A DNA stretch of 64,000 bases from Ferruginibacter sp. (GCA_028288705.1 JAQBNH010000008.1:1-64000); one strand, 5' to 3'. Shown: positions 1 to 9,952, numbered from the stretch's first letter. Numbers and translations: made by a program. Notes: generated by a model from the letters alone, not told the origin.

Positions 1-35
1 GAATGCTTTTATCAGATGATCAGGATGCATTGCAC

Positions 36-68
36 AAAGAAAAAGCCCCAGCGTTTAAACTGGGGCTT
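36..68 (-). terminator. Intrinsic terminator after tRNA-Asp
   Basis: A perfect 9-bp stem (43-51 with 60-68, arms AAGCCCCAG/CTGGGGCTT) with an 8-nt loop is followed on the minus strand by a T-rich run. It lies directly downstream of the tRNA-Asp gene. Confidence 0.85.
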
Positions 69-72
69 CTTG

Positions 73-146
73 CGGACCGGACGGGACTCGAACCCGCGAC
101 CTCTGCCGTGACAGGGCAGCATTCTAACCAACTGAACTACCGATCC
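73..146 (-). tRNA. tRNA-Asp (GTC)
   Basis: Read on the minus strand this is a 74-nt cloverleaf: acceptor GGATCGG pairs with CCGGTCC (one T-G wobble), the anticodon stem CTGCC/GGCAG closes a 7-nt loop CTGTCAC with anticodon GTC, and the T arm carries GGTTCGAGTCC. The 3' CCA is not fully encoded (GCA follows the acceptor stem), so it must be added enzymatically. Confidence 0.97.
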
Positions 147-203
147 TTTTCCCTTTTTGCCCTGCGCAACCATCGCTGATCACACATTCTTTTTTCGGGA
201 CGG

Positions 204-237
204 CAAAGATAAGTAAATTTCTATTTTGAAAACAAAA
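204..237 (-). promoter_or_regulatory. Promoter of tRNA-Asp (TAnnTTTG type)
   Basis: On the minus strand the sequence TATCTTTG (204-211) matches the Bacteroidota -7 consensus TAnnTTTG. A TTTTG (233-237) lies 21 nt upstream, matching the -33 TTTG element. Transcription would begin about 50 nt before the tRNA 5' end. This is the most complete promoter match in the window. Confidence 0.75.
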
Positions 238-316
238 CTTTTAAAAAAAAATTGCATCCCCTATTTTTACAAATTAACTTACACTTATTATCACTGTTTA
301 ATTGTAAACCTAGCGC

Positions 317-1315
317 ATGCCCCAGTTAAAAAATCGCCAGTTCCTGGATTTTGAAAAACCAATTAAAGAATTATACGATCAAATCGAGCAGCTCAAAACA
401 ACACAGGAAAAGTCGAAAACGGATATGAGCGGCGCGATAACTTCGCTCGAACAGAAGATCACCGAAACAAAAAAGAACCTCACCGATAACCTCACCCCAT
501 GGCAGCGCGTTCAACTGAGCCGCCACCCCGATCGCCCCTATACTTTAAAATATATAGAAAAAATGTGCAGCAATTTTATCGAGCTGCATGGCGACCGAAA
601 CGTGAAGGATGATAAAGCGATGGTAGGCGGATTTGCGCAATTGGGTGAAGAAACTGTGATGCTGATTGGACAACAAAAAGGCAACAATACAAAAACCAGG
701 CAGTTGCGGAATTTCGGGATGGCAAATCCGGAAGGCTACCGCAAAGCCCTGCGCCTGATGAAACTCGCGGAGAAATTCAACAAACCTATTATTACTTTAA
801 TAGATACACCGGGCGCCTATCCCGGCCTGGAAGCGGAAGAACGCGGACAAGGTGAAGCGATCGCCCGCAATATTTACGAAATGATCAGTCTTAAAGTTCC
901 CGTGATCTGCGTGATCATCGGCGAAGGTGCCAGTGGTGGCGCGCTTGGAATAGGCGTCGGTGATAAAGTGGTTATGCTGGAAAATACCTGGTACACCGTA
1001 ATCTCCCCGGAAAGCTGCAGCAGCATTTTGTGGCGCACCTGGGATAAAAAAGAAACGGCAGCAGAACAACTGCGTTTAACCGGTGACGATATGCTGAAGT
1101 TTGGCCTCGTAGATGACGTAGTGCCGGAACCTTTGGGCGGCGCACATTGGGATTATGACCAGGCAGCTGATTTGCTGAAAGCCTATCTTATCCCAATGAT
1201 CAAACAACTGAAAGCCATTCCTGCAAATGAACGTGTGGATCAGCGGATCGAAAAATTTGGTAAAATGGGTTTCTGGGAAGAAACAGCCCTCGCGTCTCCT
1301 ATTCCCGCCCAATAA
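317..1315 (+). CDS. accA: Acetyl-CoA carboxylase carboxyltransferase subunit alpha
   Basis: With AccD this subunit transfers the carboxyl group from carboxybiotin to acetyl-CoA, giving malonyl-CoA for fatty-acid synthesis in the cytoplasm. The 332 residues match the usual AccA length. Residues about 10-60 form the charged, coiled N-terminal region; the crotonase-fold core shows [10 protein letters not shown] (161-170) and [10 protein letters not shown] (202-211), typical of the CoA-binding and oxyanion loops. The start is the first ATG after a long intergenic region that also carries the divergent tRNA-Asp promoter. The next gene follows after 9 nt, so co-transcription is likely. accD and the biotin subunits are not in the window. 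Confidence 0.97.
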   Translation: MPQLKNRQFLDFEKPIKELYDQIEQLKTTQEKSKTDMSGAITSLEQKITETKKNLTDNLTPWQRVQLSRHPDRPYTLKYIEKMCSNFIELHGDRNVKDDKAMVGGFAQLGEETVMLIGQQKGNNTKTRQLRNFGMANPEGYRKALRLMKLAEKFNKPIITLIDTPGAYPGLEAEERGQGEAIARNIYEMISLKVPVICVIIGEGASGGALGIGVGDKVVMLENTWYTVISPESCSSILWRTWDKKETAAEQLRLTGDDMLKFGLVDDVVPEPLGGAHWDYDQAADLLKAYLIPMIKQLKAIPANERVDQRIEKFGKMGFWEETALASPIPAQ

Positions 1316-1324
1316 AAACATATT

Positions 1325-2293
1325 ATGCTCAGGATCGGAATCTTTGGTGTTGGACACCTGGGAAAATTTCACTTAAATAACTGGCAGGAAATTGATGGGG
1401 TGGAACTCGCGGGTTTTTATGATCCGAATGACGCTAACGCCCTGCCTGTACAGGAAAAATATCAACTTAAAAGATTCAGCTCCCCGGAAGAATTGCTGGC
1501 TGTTTGTGACGCGGTAGATGTCATCACTCCCACTCCTTTTCACTTCGACCTTTGCTCCCTGGCCCTGCGCAATGGCAAGCATGTTTTTGTTGAAAAGCCT
1601 TTGGCGCATACGATGGATGAAGCACGCAGCCTGGTAAAACTGGCCCGTGAATCTAACCTGAAATTCCAGGTGGGACATGTGGAACGGTTTAACCCGGCAT
1701 TTCTTTCACTGGAAAACTATAACCTGCAACCGATGTTTATTGAAGTGCACCGGCTGGCCCAATTCAATCCCCGCGGCACGGACGTGAGCGTGATCCTCGA
1801 CCTCATGATCCATGATATCGACATCGTGTTACATCTTGTGAAGAGTAATGTAAGTTATATTTCTGCGAATGGCGTAGCCGTGATGAGTGATACACCGGAT
1901 ATCGCCAACGTGCGCATCGAATTTGATAATGGCTGCGTGGCCAACCTCACCAGCAGCCGCATTTCGATGAAGAAAATGCGCAAAATGCGCCTGTTTCAAA
2001 AAGATGCTTATATCGGTATTGATTTCCTTGAAAAGAAAACAGAGATCATCAAACTCAACGCTCCTGGAGATAAGAACGTATTTACTTTCGACATCGATAC
2101 CAATCATGGAAAGAAAACAATTGCCATAGCAAGCCCTGCAGTGGCGGAAGTAAATGCGATCAAAATGGAACTGGAAGCTTTTCGTGATGCGATCGTAGAA
2201 AATAAAGACACACCGGTAACCGTGAACGATGGATTTGCCGCGATGGAAGTCGCTCACCAGATCCTGGAAAAGATCAACAGCCGCCAGCATTAA
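1325..2293 (+). CDS. Gfo/Idh/MocA family NAD(P)-dependent oxidoreductase
   Basis: A 322-residue cytoplasmic dehydrogenase of the Gfo/Idh/MocA family. The Rossmann glycine motif GVGHLG sits at residues 8-13 and the family's catalytic-lysine motif EKP at 90-92; HVERFNP (118-124) resembles family members that act on nucleotide sugars or cyclitols. The C-terminal half is the expected alpha/beta substrate domain. It sits 9 nt after accA and about 20 nt before a sugar transferase, so a role in making a sugar for lipopolysaccharide or exopolysaccharide is plausible, but the substrate cannot be read from the sequence. Confidence 0.85.
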   Translation: MLRIGIFGVGHLGKFHLNNWQEIDGVELAGFYDPNDANALPVQEKYQLKRFSSPEELLAVCDAVDVITPTPFHFDLCSLALRNGKHVFVEKPLAHTMDEARSLVKLARESNLKFQVGHVERFNPAFLSLENYNLQPMFIEVHRLAQFNPRGTDVSVILDLMIHDIDIVLHLVKSNVSYISANGVAVMSDTPDIANVRIEFDNGCVANLTSSRISMKKMRKMRLFQKDAYIGIDFLEKKTEIIKLNAPGDKNVFTFDIDTNHGKKTIAIASPAVAEVNAIKMELEAFRDAIVENKDTPVTVNDGFAAMEVAHQILEKINSRQH

Positions 2294-2315
2294 TCAGCGA
2301 ATAACGCCCAGATAT

Positions 2316-3713
2316 TTGACACAACCCCGCATACATATCGGCTGGTATATTTTGGCAGATGCCGTTGTATGCATTTTAACCTGGCTCTGCTTTTATTATG
2401 TAAGAACGCAGATCTACGAATATGACTTCGAGATGCCGCGCGGGTTTTACCTGGGATTACTTCTTTACACCGGGGGCTGGCTAACATTGCATTTCATGAC
2501 GGGTACCTATGGCGATCTCTATCAAAAATCAAGACTTGCAGAATTATTAAAAACCTTTTTGGTCAGCATTATCGGCTGCCTGGTTTTATTATTCGTCTTT
2601 ATTCTGAAAAATCCGCAGGTAAACAACAACCGCTACTACCTCGAATTTTTTGCGTTGCTCCTGCCCATGTTACTGGGCCTCGCGATCGTAAGAACGATCT
2701 TCCTCAATGTTACTAAAAAGCAATTGCGCAATCACAGCGTCTATTTTAATGCGTTGCTTGTAGGATCCGGTCTTAAAGCAAAACAACTGTACGAAACTTT
2801 TGCTAAAGCCAATGACGATTCGGGTTATCGTATCACTTCCTTCCTGAACGTTAACGGGAAGTCCGTACACCTGCTCCCTGATCCGATACATAAGTATGAA
2901 GGGCTGGAAAATATTTCCGAAATCATCAGCAAGGAACACATTGAAGAAGTGATCATCGCTGTTGAAAAACACGAACGCGATCTCATCACGGCAATCCTGC
3001 AAAAATTAAGCAACAAGGAAGTTAATATCAAGATCACACCCGATACACTCGACATCATCAGTGGTGCCCTTCAGACAAATAATGTGATGGGTGTACCGCT
3101 GATTGATATTCATTCGGGCTTATTACCAGGTTGGCAGCAGAATATTAAACGCATCGTGGATATCGTTGTTAGTTTATTCGCGATGATCCTTTTGCTTCCA
3201 TTATTTATTTATACGATTATCCGCGTGCGCTTCTCTTCACCGGGCCCTTTATTTTACCTGCAGGAACGAATCGGTTACAAAGGCAAACCTTTTATGATGT
3301 ACAAGCTGAGGTCGATGCTGGTAGATGCTGAAAAGAACGGTCCACAGCTGAGTACAGATCACGATGAGCGGATCACGCATTGGGGCAAAACGATGCGTAA
3401 GTGGCGGCTCGATGAATTGCCGCAACTCTGGAATATTCTCAAAGGAGAGATGAGCCTCGTAGGCCCAAGACCTGAAAGAAAATTTTATGTTGATCAGCTC
3501 ATCGCCCTCAACCCGGAATATAAATACCTGTTTAAAGTTAAGCCCGGCCTGACCAGTTGGGGCATGGTAAAATTTGGGTATGCTTCTACGTTAGAAGAGA
3601 TGATCCTGCGTATGCCTTATGACCTGTTGTATGTAGAAAACGTTTCACTGGAGATGGATTTCAAGATCATGATCCATACGATACAGATCATCCTCGCCGG
3701 CAAAGGCAAATAA
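2316..3713 (+). CDS. Undecaprenyl-phosphate sugar-1-phosphate transferase (WcaJ-like)
   Basis: A polyprenyl glycosylphosphotransferase that would start a surface glycan by moving a sugar-1-phosphate onto undecaprenyl phosphate in the inner membrane. The N-terminal half has four hydrophobic helices and a CoA-binding-like domain; the C-terminal catalytic domain shows the family hallmarks YKLRSM, the DELPQLWNI stretch and LVGPRPER. The frame is open upstream into the previous gene, but the likely start is TTG at 2316, just after that gene's stop, giving 465 residues beginning MTQPRIHIGWY. No ATG is available before the first membrane helix. No Shine-Dalgarno is visible, as usual in this group. 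Confidence 0.9.
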   Translation: MTQPRIHIGWYILADAVVCILTWLCFYYVRTQIYEYDFEMPRGFYLGLLLYTGGWLTLHFMTGTYGDLYQKSRLAELLKTFLVSIIGCLVLLFVFILKNPQVNNNRYYLEFFALLLPMLLGLAIVRTIFLNVTKKQLRNHSVYFNALLVGSGLKAKQLYETFAKANDDSGYRITSFLNVNGKSVHLLPDPIHKYEGLENISEIISKEHIEEVIIAVEKHERDLITAILQKLSNKEVNIKITPDTLDIISGALQTNNVMGVPLIDIHSGLLPGWQQNIKRIVDIVVSLFAMILLLPLFIYTIIRVRFSSPGPLFYLQERIGYKGKPFMMYKLRSMLVDAEKNGPQLSTDHDERITHWGKTMRKWRLDELPQLWNILKGEMSLVGPRPERKFYVDQLIALNPEYKYLFKVKPGLTSWGMVKFGYASTLEEMILRMPYDLLYVENVSLEMDFKIMIHTIQIILAGKGK

Positions 3714-3738
3714 GCCCGCTACAAACGCTCAGATTCAT

Positions 3739-3746
3739 TATTTTTG
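3739..3746 (+). promoter_or_regulatory. -7 box (TATTTTTG) ahead of the M1 peptidase
   Basis: TATTTTTG matches TAnnTTTG. It ends 14 nt before the TTG start codon, so the transcript leader would be only a few nucleotides long. No clear -33 element was found. Confidence 0.45.
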
Positions 3747-3760
3747 AGAAAACCAGCGTT

Positions 3761-6595
3761 TTGAAAAGACTCCTGCTCTCCTTTTTAATTTTTACTGCAC
3801 ATCACTGCTCTGCCCAGCAAAATAATTACTGGCAACAAAAACTCGACTATACCATATCGGTTTCCCTGGATGATACTGCGCATACCCTCGACGGTTACCT
3901 GCAGTTACAATACCAGAATAATTCACCGGATACGTTATCTTTTATTTGGTTTCATCTGTGGCCGAATGCTTATAAGAATGATCGTACTGCATTCAGCGAC
4001 CAACTGTTAGAAAACGGGCGCACGGATTTTTATTTCAGTAATGAAAAAGACCGCGGTTATATCAACAGGCTCAACTTTATCGTGAATAAAATTCCAGCCC
4101 TGACGACCGATCATCCGCAGGAACAGGATATCATAAAATTAATATTGCCACAGCCACTGGCTCCGGGTAAATCTGTTTTGATAGAAACGCCTTTTCATGA
4201 AAAAATCCCGGCGCAATTCTCACGCAGCGGTCATGCCGGGCAATCGTACCAGGTTACGCAATGGTATCCAAAACCGGCGGTGTACGATCGGAAGGGATGG
4301 CACCCGATTCCCTACCTCGACCAAGGGGAATTCTACAGCGAGTTTGGTAATTTCAATGTAGCTATTGAGCTTCCCGAAAATTATATCGTTGCTGCTACAG
4401 GCGAAGTGCAGGAGAAGAATTATATCGATAAATTATTCGCGAAAGCTGCTGCTGATAAGGCGACACTGGCTGCTATCGATCTGAAAAGTGGCGGTAAAGA
4501 TTTTACTGCTGTTCCGTCCGCTGCCGCAAGAATGACATTGCATTACCGCCAGGAAAATGTACATGACTTTGCCTGGTTTGCTGATAAACAATTTTCTTTA
4601 TTGCAGGACACACTCGCATTGCCATCCGGGCGCATCATCCGGGTGTCGGCATTTTTTTATGAGGAAAATAAAGCTCTTTGGAAGAACAGCATCAGCATGA
4701 TTAAACAAAGTATTCTTACCAAAAGCCGCTGGCTGGGCGAATATCCGTACAACACCGTAAGCGTGGTGGAGCAGCACGTTGGCGGAAACGGTGGAATGGA
4801 ATATCCAACGGTAACCCTGATTTCGACACCCGAGAATGAGCAACTGCTCGATTTTGTGATCAACCATGAAGTAGGGCACAACTGGTTCTACGGAATTCTT
4901 GCCAGCAACGAAAGGCAGCATCCCTGGATGGATGAAGGGATGAATACGTTTTACGACAACAGGTATAATAAAGAGAAATATGGCGTTGACGGCGCCGACA
5001 TTCTCCTGACTAAAAATAATTTCATAGCTAAACGCTTACCGGAAGACCTTACCAGGAATATCCTGGCGACCATTATCGCAGAAAAAAAAGATCAGCCGAT
5101 CGAAACAACTTCTTCCGCGTTCAACGAAACGAATTATAACCTGGTCGCTTACACGAAAACAGGACAGTGGATGCAAATGATGGAACAGCAAATCGGAACT
5201 GCAAAGTTTGACGCGATGATGCAGGCTTACTACCAGCGCTGGAAGTTTAAACATCCGTATCCCGAAGACTTTCGTGCCGTCGTAAACGAATACAGCAATA
5301 GCAATACCGACAGCCTGTTCGGCCTTTTGCAACAAAAAGGCAGCCTGTTGCCAAAGCAAAAAAAGGATCTGCGCTTTGTGTCTTTTTTCAGCCTCAAAGA
5401 CACGGATAAACATCGGTATATTTCAGCAGCACCTGTGCTGGGATATAATTTTTATGATAAGGTAATGATCGGCGCCGTATTGCATAATTACACTTTACCC
5501 ATACCTGCCTTGCATTTTTTCGCAGCACCAATGTATGCGCTCGGTTCCAAAGAAATCAACGGCCTTGGAAGAATCGGCTATAGTTTATTCCCCGGAAAAA
5601 AAGACGCGAAACTGGAGATCAGCATCTCCGCGGCGAAATTTACGATAAACGAATTTTCGGATTCCAGCGGCAGGAAAAATTATCAGCCATTCAGCAAGGT
5701 CGTACCTTCTTTAAAATATTTCTTTGCCAATCGTGATCCCCGCAGCACGATAAAAAAATACCTGCAGTGGAAAACATTCCTGGTTAGAGAAACGGGTCTA
5801 GCCTTTAACCGGGATACGATTAACCAGGTGGACGTCATCAGCTACCCGGTGAACAAGCGTTACCTCAATGAATTGAAATTCGTAGTGGAAAATAACCGTA
5901 AATTATATCCTTTCGCGGCGACCTTGCAGGTTCAGCAGGGGAAAGGTTTTGCGAGAACCGATATTACGGGAAATTACTTTTTCAATTATGCGAATGGTGG
6001 CGGACTGAGTGCCCGGCTTTTCGCAGGAAAGTTTATTTACACCGGCGACAAAACTTTTACCACGCAGTTTGAAACAGACCCTTTTCACCTGAACATGACG
6101 GGTGCACGCGGCTATGAAGACTATACTTTCAGCAATTATTTTTACGGACGTAATGAATTTAAAGGATTTGCATCACAGCAGATCATGATCCGTGATGGTG
6201 CTTTCAAAGTACGGACAGACCTGCTCAGCAGCAAGATCGGCAAGACAGATGACTGGCTGGCCGCCATGAATTTCGCCACAACAATTCCCAGGCAAATTAA
6301 CCCGCTCGAAGTATTGCCTGTTAAAATCCCGTTGCGCATATTTGCAGATGTGGGCACCTACGCCGAGGCCTGGAAAAAAGATGCAGCTTCCGGCAGATTT
6401 TTATACGATGCGGGATTGCAACTCTCCCTGTTTAAAAATGTGCTGAATATTTACATGCCAATCTTATATAGCAAGGTGTACGACAATTATTTTAAATCCA
6501 CCATCACAGAAAAACGATTTATAAAAAACATTTCTTTCAGCATCGACATTCAAAATATCGGGCTGGATAAAATGGTTCCGCAACTCAATCTTTAG
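3761..6595 (+). CDS. Secreted M1 family zinc metallopeptidase
   Basis: A 944-residue exported peptidase of the gluzincin/M1 class. The zinc site is HEVGH at 369-373 with the third ligand Glu392 exactly 18 residues later; GGNGGMEYP upstream is the exopeptidase motif equivalent of GAMEN. A hydrophobic N-terminus (MKRLLLSFLIF...) is a Sec signal. The start codon is TTG, chosen because the signal peptide begins there and a -7 box lies just upstream. The roughly 400 residues after the catalytic part are rich in alternating beta-strand-like sequence with no recognised domain. The next gene's ATG abuts its TAG stop, so the two are translationally linked. Confidence 0.88.
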   Translation: MKRLLLSFLIFTAHHCSAQQNNYWQQKLDYTISVSLDDTAHTLDGYLQLQYQNNSPDTLSFIWFHLWPNAYKNDRTAFSDQLLENGRTDFYFSNEKDRGYINRLNFIVNKIPALTTDHPQEQDIIKLILPQPLAPGKSVLIETPFHEKIPAQFSRSGHAGQSYQVTQWYPKPAVYDRKGWHPIPYLDQGEFYSEFGNFNVAIELPENYIVAATGEVQEKNYIDKLFAKAAADKATLAAIDLKSGGKDFTAVPSAAARMTLHYRQENVHDFAWFADKQFSLLQDTLALPSGRIIRVSAFFYEENKALWKNSISMIKQSILTKSRWLGEYPYNTVSVVEQHVGGNGGMEYPTVTLISTPENEQLLDFVINHEVGHNWFYGILASNERQHPWMDEGMNTFYDNRYNKEKYGVDGADILLTKNNFIAKRLPEDLTRNILATIIAEKKDQPIETTSSAFNETNYNLVAYTKTGQWMQMMEQQIGTAKFDAMMQAYYQRWKFKHPYPEDFRAVVNEYSNSNTDSLFGLLQQKGSLLPKQKKDLRFVSFFSLKDTDKHRYISAAPVLGYNFYDKVMIGAVLHNYTLPIPALHFFAAPMYALGSKEINGLGRIGYSLFPGKKDAKLEISISAAKFTINEFSDSSGRKNYQPFSKVVPSLKYFFANRDPRSTIKKYLQWKTFLVRETGLAFNRDTINQVDVISYPVNKRYLNELKFVVENNRKLYPFAATLQVQQGKGFARTDITGNYFFNYANGGGLSARLFAGKFIYTGDKTFTTQFETDPFHLNMTGARGYEDYTFSNYFYGRNEFKGFASQQIMIRDGAFKVRTDLLSSKIGKTDDWLAAMNFATTIPRQINPLEVLPVKIPLRIFADVGTYAEAWKKDAASGRFLYDAGLQLSLFKNVLNIYMPILYSKVYDNYFKSTITEKRFIKNISFSIDIQNIGLDKMVPQLNL

Positions 6596-7513
6596 ATGGC
6601 ACCTGAGCTACTCACATATCAACAGATCGATAAGAAACGCTGGGATGCTGCGATCGACAAAAGCAGTAATGGGCTGATCTATGCGAAATCTTTTTACCTC
6701 GATCGCTTCTCACCGGATTGGTCTGCGATAGTATGGAATGACTACAGCGCAGTAATGCCACTCACCTGGCGAAAAAGATATGGCATACAATACCTCTGCC
6801 AGCCTGCTTTTACACAACAGGGCGGACTCTATTCGGCCGGACCGTTGGCGGGGGAAGTGATCGGCGAATTTGAAAAGTTGCTCACAGAACATTTTAAGTT
6901 TGCTGAATTTGCATTGAATTATTCCAATGACCAACTACTGCAGGAATCTCGCCTCGAAGAAAAAAATAATTTTATCATCGACCTGCACCGGCCGTATGAG
7001 AATATTTTTGAACAATACCAGCATGGCTTTACAAAAAGCCTTCGCCGTATCAAGAAATTTGAATTGCAATACACGGAAGCGGATGATCATGCTGCTGCGA
7101 TCGATCTGTATCAATTGCTCTATGGCAAACGCATCAGCCATGTGAAAGAGTCGGAATTCATGGCGTTGAATCAGCTCTGTTCGGAATTGTCGGCACGGGG
7201 AAACATCGTGCTGCGGCAGGCTTTTACATCTGACGACAAACTGGCGGCATTGGTTTTATTGCTGCGCGACAGGAACCGGTTGTACAATATGATCTCCTGC
7301 ATGACGGAGGAAGGAAAGCAACAGGAAGCCAATTATTTTCTATATGATCAGCTGATCAAAGAATTCGCGGGGCAGGAACTGATCCTGGATCTGGAAGGTT
7401 CTGATTTAAAAGGCGTGGCGCGTTTTTATGAAAAAATGGGGGGCATCAATCAGCCTTACCCTTTTGTACGTTACAACAATTTGCCCGCTCTCGTAAAAAT
7501 ATTTAAACGTTAA
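6596..7513 (+). CDS. FemAB/GNAT-like acyltransferase-fold protein
   Basis: A 305-residue cytoplasmic protein with no signal peptide. Its layout resembles the two-lobed FemAB/GNAT group: an N-terminal lobe with AKSFYLD and VMPLTWRKRYG, a basic central segment (FTKSLRRIKKFE), and a C-terminal lobe ending in DLEGSDLKGVARFYEKMGG, the pattern seen where such proteins bind acyl or aminoacyl donors. The substrate is unknown. Its ATG directly follows the stop of the M1 peptidase with no gap. The family call is by resemblance, not by a diagnostic motif. Confidence 0.55.
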   Translation: MAPELLTYQQIDKKRWDAAIDKSSNGLIYAKSFYLDRFSPDWSAIVWNDYSAVMPLTWRKRYGIQYLCQPAFTQQGGLYSAGPLAGEVIGEFEKLLTEHFKFAEFALNYSNDQLLQESRLEEKNNFIIDLHRPYENIFEQYQHGFTKSLRRIKKFELQYTEADDHAAAIDLYQLLYGKRISHVKESEFMALNQLCSELSARGNIVLRQAFTSDDKLAALVLLLRDRNRLYNMISCMTEEGKQQEANYFLYDQLIKEFAGQELILDLEGSDLKGVARFYEKMGGINQPYPFVRYNNLPALVKIFKR

Positions 7514-7528
7514 CCAAATTCGCTAACC

Positions 7529-8029
7529 ATGGCCCTAATTAAATTGCCACATTTCGGCGCGATTGATACAGATGCCCTGGATGAATATTACGATGCAGTA
7601 ATCGAATTCAACGGCCACGAGTTGCAACTTGATCTGAACTTTGAAACCAAAGCCATTGATGCATCCCGCCTCGAAACAATGAAACGTTTTATTGAGAACA
7701 TCCGCATCTACGACGGCAACAATAAAGGCTATATTCAAAAAGATTATGCTGATGACGATGGCGATACCGTTAAACCCTACCTGCAACATCATCTTGATGA
7801 ATTGGCTGAAGACGACCTGGAAGACCTGCTACTCCCCGGCAGTAAATTGGAAACGCATGAGAAGCAGCTCCTGACTAAATTACACTTAATACGCGTTGGC
7901 CTATACCCGCAATCGGAAGATATGTTTGCCAGCTTTGATTACTCACTAGGCGCGGAACTTACGAATTATGTGATCGTGATCGACACCGACGAAAACGGAA
8001 ACCTGAATTATATGACGATGGAGAGTTGA
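7529..8029 (+). CDS. DUF2004 domain protein
   Basis: A 166-residue acidic cytoplasmic protein. It opens IKLPHFGAID and continues with ELQLDLNFE, then a helical region rich in Asp/Glu, and ends with a strand-like stretch (YVIVIDTDENGNLNYM). This matches my memory of the DUF2004 family, common in Bacteroidota, for which no function is established. It lies 15 nt after the FemAB-like gene on the same strand and is the last gene of the plus-strand run. Confidence 0.65.
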   Translation: MALIKLPHFGAIDTDALDEYYDAVIEFNGHELQLDLNFETKAIDASRLETMKRFIENIRIYDGNNKGYIQKDYADDDGDTVKPYLQHHLDELAEDDLEDLLLPGSKLETHEKQLLTKLHLIRVGLYPQSEDMFASFDYSLGAELTNYVIVIDTDENGNLNYMTMES

Positions 8030-8207
8030 TATGATACGGCTTTACTACAGAGATGCACGTAGTTTAGAACTGAGGTTAACAGAGTTTTGCCCCGGCAAGA
8101 TCAGATAAAACCAGAGAGGAGCACAAAAATTAGGTATCCTTCTTTTTACTTTCGATTTTGCGCTTGCGTCCTTTCACTCTTCCTGCTTTGCGGGATATTT
8201 CTATTTT

Positions 8208-8891
8208 TTAATGTGAACTCTTTAGTTTTTCCTTCACCCATCCACCAACAATGTCCAGGTCGGTTTTGCTGGTGATTTTGATATTTCTTTCTTCGCCTTC
8301 CACTAAATAAACTTTTAACCCGAAGGCCTCTACTACTGTTGCTTCGTCGGTAAATTTATCTTTATAGTCGATATTAAAAGCAGGCAGCAAAATCTTGCTG
8401 TGAAATACCTGTGGCGTTTGTACGATCTTGATCAGGTCGCGATCCATTGCTTCATTGCCATCTTCAGTGAGCATGCGCAGGCTGTCTTTACAATTGATCA
8501 CCGGGATCGCAGAGCCGTATTCCAGTACGGCATCGTGGCAGCGATGAATTAATTCTTTGCTCAGCATACATCGTACTGCATCGTGCACAAAAACAATACT
8601 TTCTTCAGTGATTAACTGCAAGCCATTTTGCACGGAGTGAAAACGGGTTCTTCCGCCGGGAGCTAGTTGTATACGATCGTAGGTAAAAAATGCATCAATG
8701 ATCTCCTGCCCTGCTGCCATATAATCTTCAGGTAAAACAAGGATTATATCGAGGTCGTCGTAAGCTTGTAAAAAAGTCTGCAGCGTGTAATACAATACCG
8801 GCTTGCCTTCCAGTAATAAAAATTGTTTCGGTACCGCAGCATTCATTCTTGCACCGATTCCCCCCGCCACAATCACAGCATATTTTTTCAT
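8208..8891 (-). CDS. ispD: 2-C-methyl-D-erythritol 4-phosphate cytidylyltransferase
   Basis: This enzyme joins CTP and methylerythritol 4-phosphate to give CDP-methylerythritol in the non-mevalonate isoprenoid pathway. The 227-residue length is standard. The N-terminus shows the nucleotide-binding signature: GGIGARM followed by PKQFL, with HDAVRC around residue 103 and TPQVF in the second half. The start is the ATG in front of KKYAVIVAGG. No ispF is adjacent. It is convergent with the DUF2004 gene across about 180 nt in which no terminator could be seen. Confidence 0.95.
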   Translation of the reverse strand: MKKYAVIVAGGIGARMNAAVPKQFLLLEGKPVLYYTLQTFLQAYDDLDIILVLPEDYMAAGQEIIDAFFTYDRIQLAPGGRTRFHSVQNGLQLITEESIVFVHDAVRCMLSKELIHRCHDAVLEYGSAIPVINCKDSLRMLTEDGNEAMDRDLIKIVQTPQVFHSKILLPAFNIDYKDKFTDEATVVEAFGLKVYLVEGEERNIKITSKTDLDIVGGWVKEKLKSSH

Positions 8892-8950
8892 CAGGATAAA
8901 CTTTTTAGAGGATGCAACTTAGTAAATAATTGCATCAGCGAGTGCATTAA

Positions 8951-9922
8951 TTAACGGCTGTTTTCGCTGTAGAGATCCTTGTAAATTCCGATCGCCGATT
9001 CACCCGTGCTTTTTCGCATCGCGCGGTACATGCCCGCACTGTTGAATAACATGGCCGTGTTCCCTTTCGCATCCACACCGATCATTCCGCCTTCGCCTTC
9101 CATTTTTACCAGTTTCACATTGACTACCTGGTTCATTGCATCCTGCAGGCTCATTCCTTTGTATTCCATGAGGCAACTCACATCGTAAGCAGCAACGGCA
9201 CAAATAAAAGGTTCACCATGTCCGGTGCAACTGATACCGCATGTAGCATTGTTGGCGTAAGTTCCTGCACCGATGACCGGACTGTCGCCGATCCGCCCGT
9301 ATTTTTTATTGGTCATACCACCCGTGCTTGTTGCCGCGGCAATATTTCCGTAAGCATCGCAGGCAGCAGCACCAACAGTACCGAACTTTTTATCTTTCAT
9401 TAATTCTTCCAGCCCCTGGTGTGTATGATCCAGTGAATAGTTATCGCTGTCGCGCATTTCTTTCCATTGGTCGTAGCGAAATTGTGAAAAGAAATATTCA
9501 TCCGGTTCCAATTTGATTCCTTGCTTGATCGCAAAATCATTAGCACCTTTACCACTGAGAAAAACATGATTGCTGTTGAGCATCACTTCTTCTGCCAGTT
9601 CTATCGGGTTGCGAATATTACGTACGCCCGCCACAGCACCAGCCCCAAGCGTTCTGCCATCCATGATCGCGGCATCCATTTCCTGAACGCCCTTTTTCGT
9701 GAACACAGAGCCACGGCCTGCATTGAATAACAAGTTATCTTCCAACACTACGATCGCCGCCTTTACCGCATTGGTTGCAGTCCCGTCTTGTTCCAGTACG
9801 GCAAAACCCGCAGACATAGCGTCTTCCAGCGCTTTTACGTAAGCCTGTTCCAGCTCCGGCGTCATGTCCTGTTTTAAAATCGTTCCGGCACCGCCGTGTA
9901 TCACTAATGAAAATGGTTGCAT
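8951..9922 (-). CDS. Isoaspartyl peptidase / plant-type L-asparaginase (Ntn hydrolase)
   Basis: A 323-residue N-terminal-nucleophile hydrolase that self-cleaves into alpha and beta subunits. The nucleophile is Thr182 in KKFGTVGAAA; other family marks are HGGAGT (9-14), NAGRGSVF (67-74) and GRIGDSPVIGAGTYA. It lacks a signal peptide, so it should be cytoplasmic. The family hydrolyses beta-Asp-X dipeptides. That includes beta-Asp-Arg, the product of cyanophycinase, and this window also encodes cyanophycinase (59.4 kb) and cyanophycin synthetase (61.8 kb). It could therefore finish cyanophycin breakdown, though general turnover of damaged isoaspartyl peptides is equally possible. Confidence 0.93.
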   Translation of the reverse strand: MQPFSLVIHGGAGTILKQDMTPELEQAYVKALEDAMSAGFAVLEQDGTATNAVKAAIVVLEDNLLFNAGRGSVFTKKGVQEMDAAIMDGRTLGAGAVAGVRNIRNPIELAEEVMLNSNHVFLSGKGANDFAIKQGIKLEPDEYFFSQFRYDQWKEMRDSDNYSLDHTHQGLEELMKDKKFGTVGAAACDAYGNIAAATSTGGMTNKKYGRIGDSPVIGAGTYANNATCGISCTGHGEPFICAVAAYDVSCLMEYKGMSLQDAMNQVVNVKLVKMEGEGGMIGVDAKGNTAMLFNSAGMYRAMRKSTGESAIGIYKDLYSENSR

Positions 9923-9944
9923 CTTGCTTATGTTTTTAAGGCCT

Positions 9945-9952
9945 CAAAAATA
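9945..9952 (-). promoter_or_regulatory. -7 box (TATTTTTG) ahead of the isoaspartyl peptidase
   Basis: On the minus strand TATTTTTG matches TAnnTTTG and lies 22 nt before the ATG. This implies a short leader. No convincing -33 element was found. Confidence 0.45.

Noticed and set aside
8087..8275. A 62-codon open frame between the DUF2004 gene and ispD
   Set aside because: It overlaps the ispD 3' end and its composition is low-information; no start signal or family resemblance.
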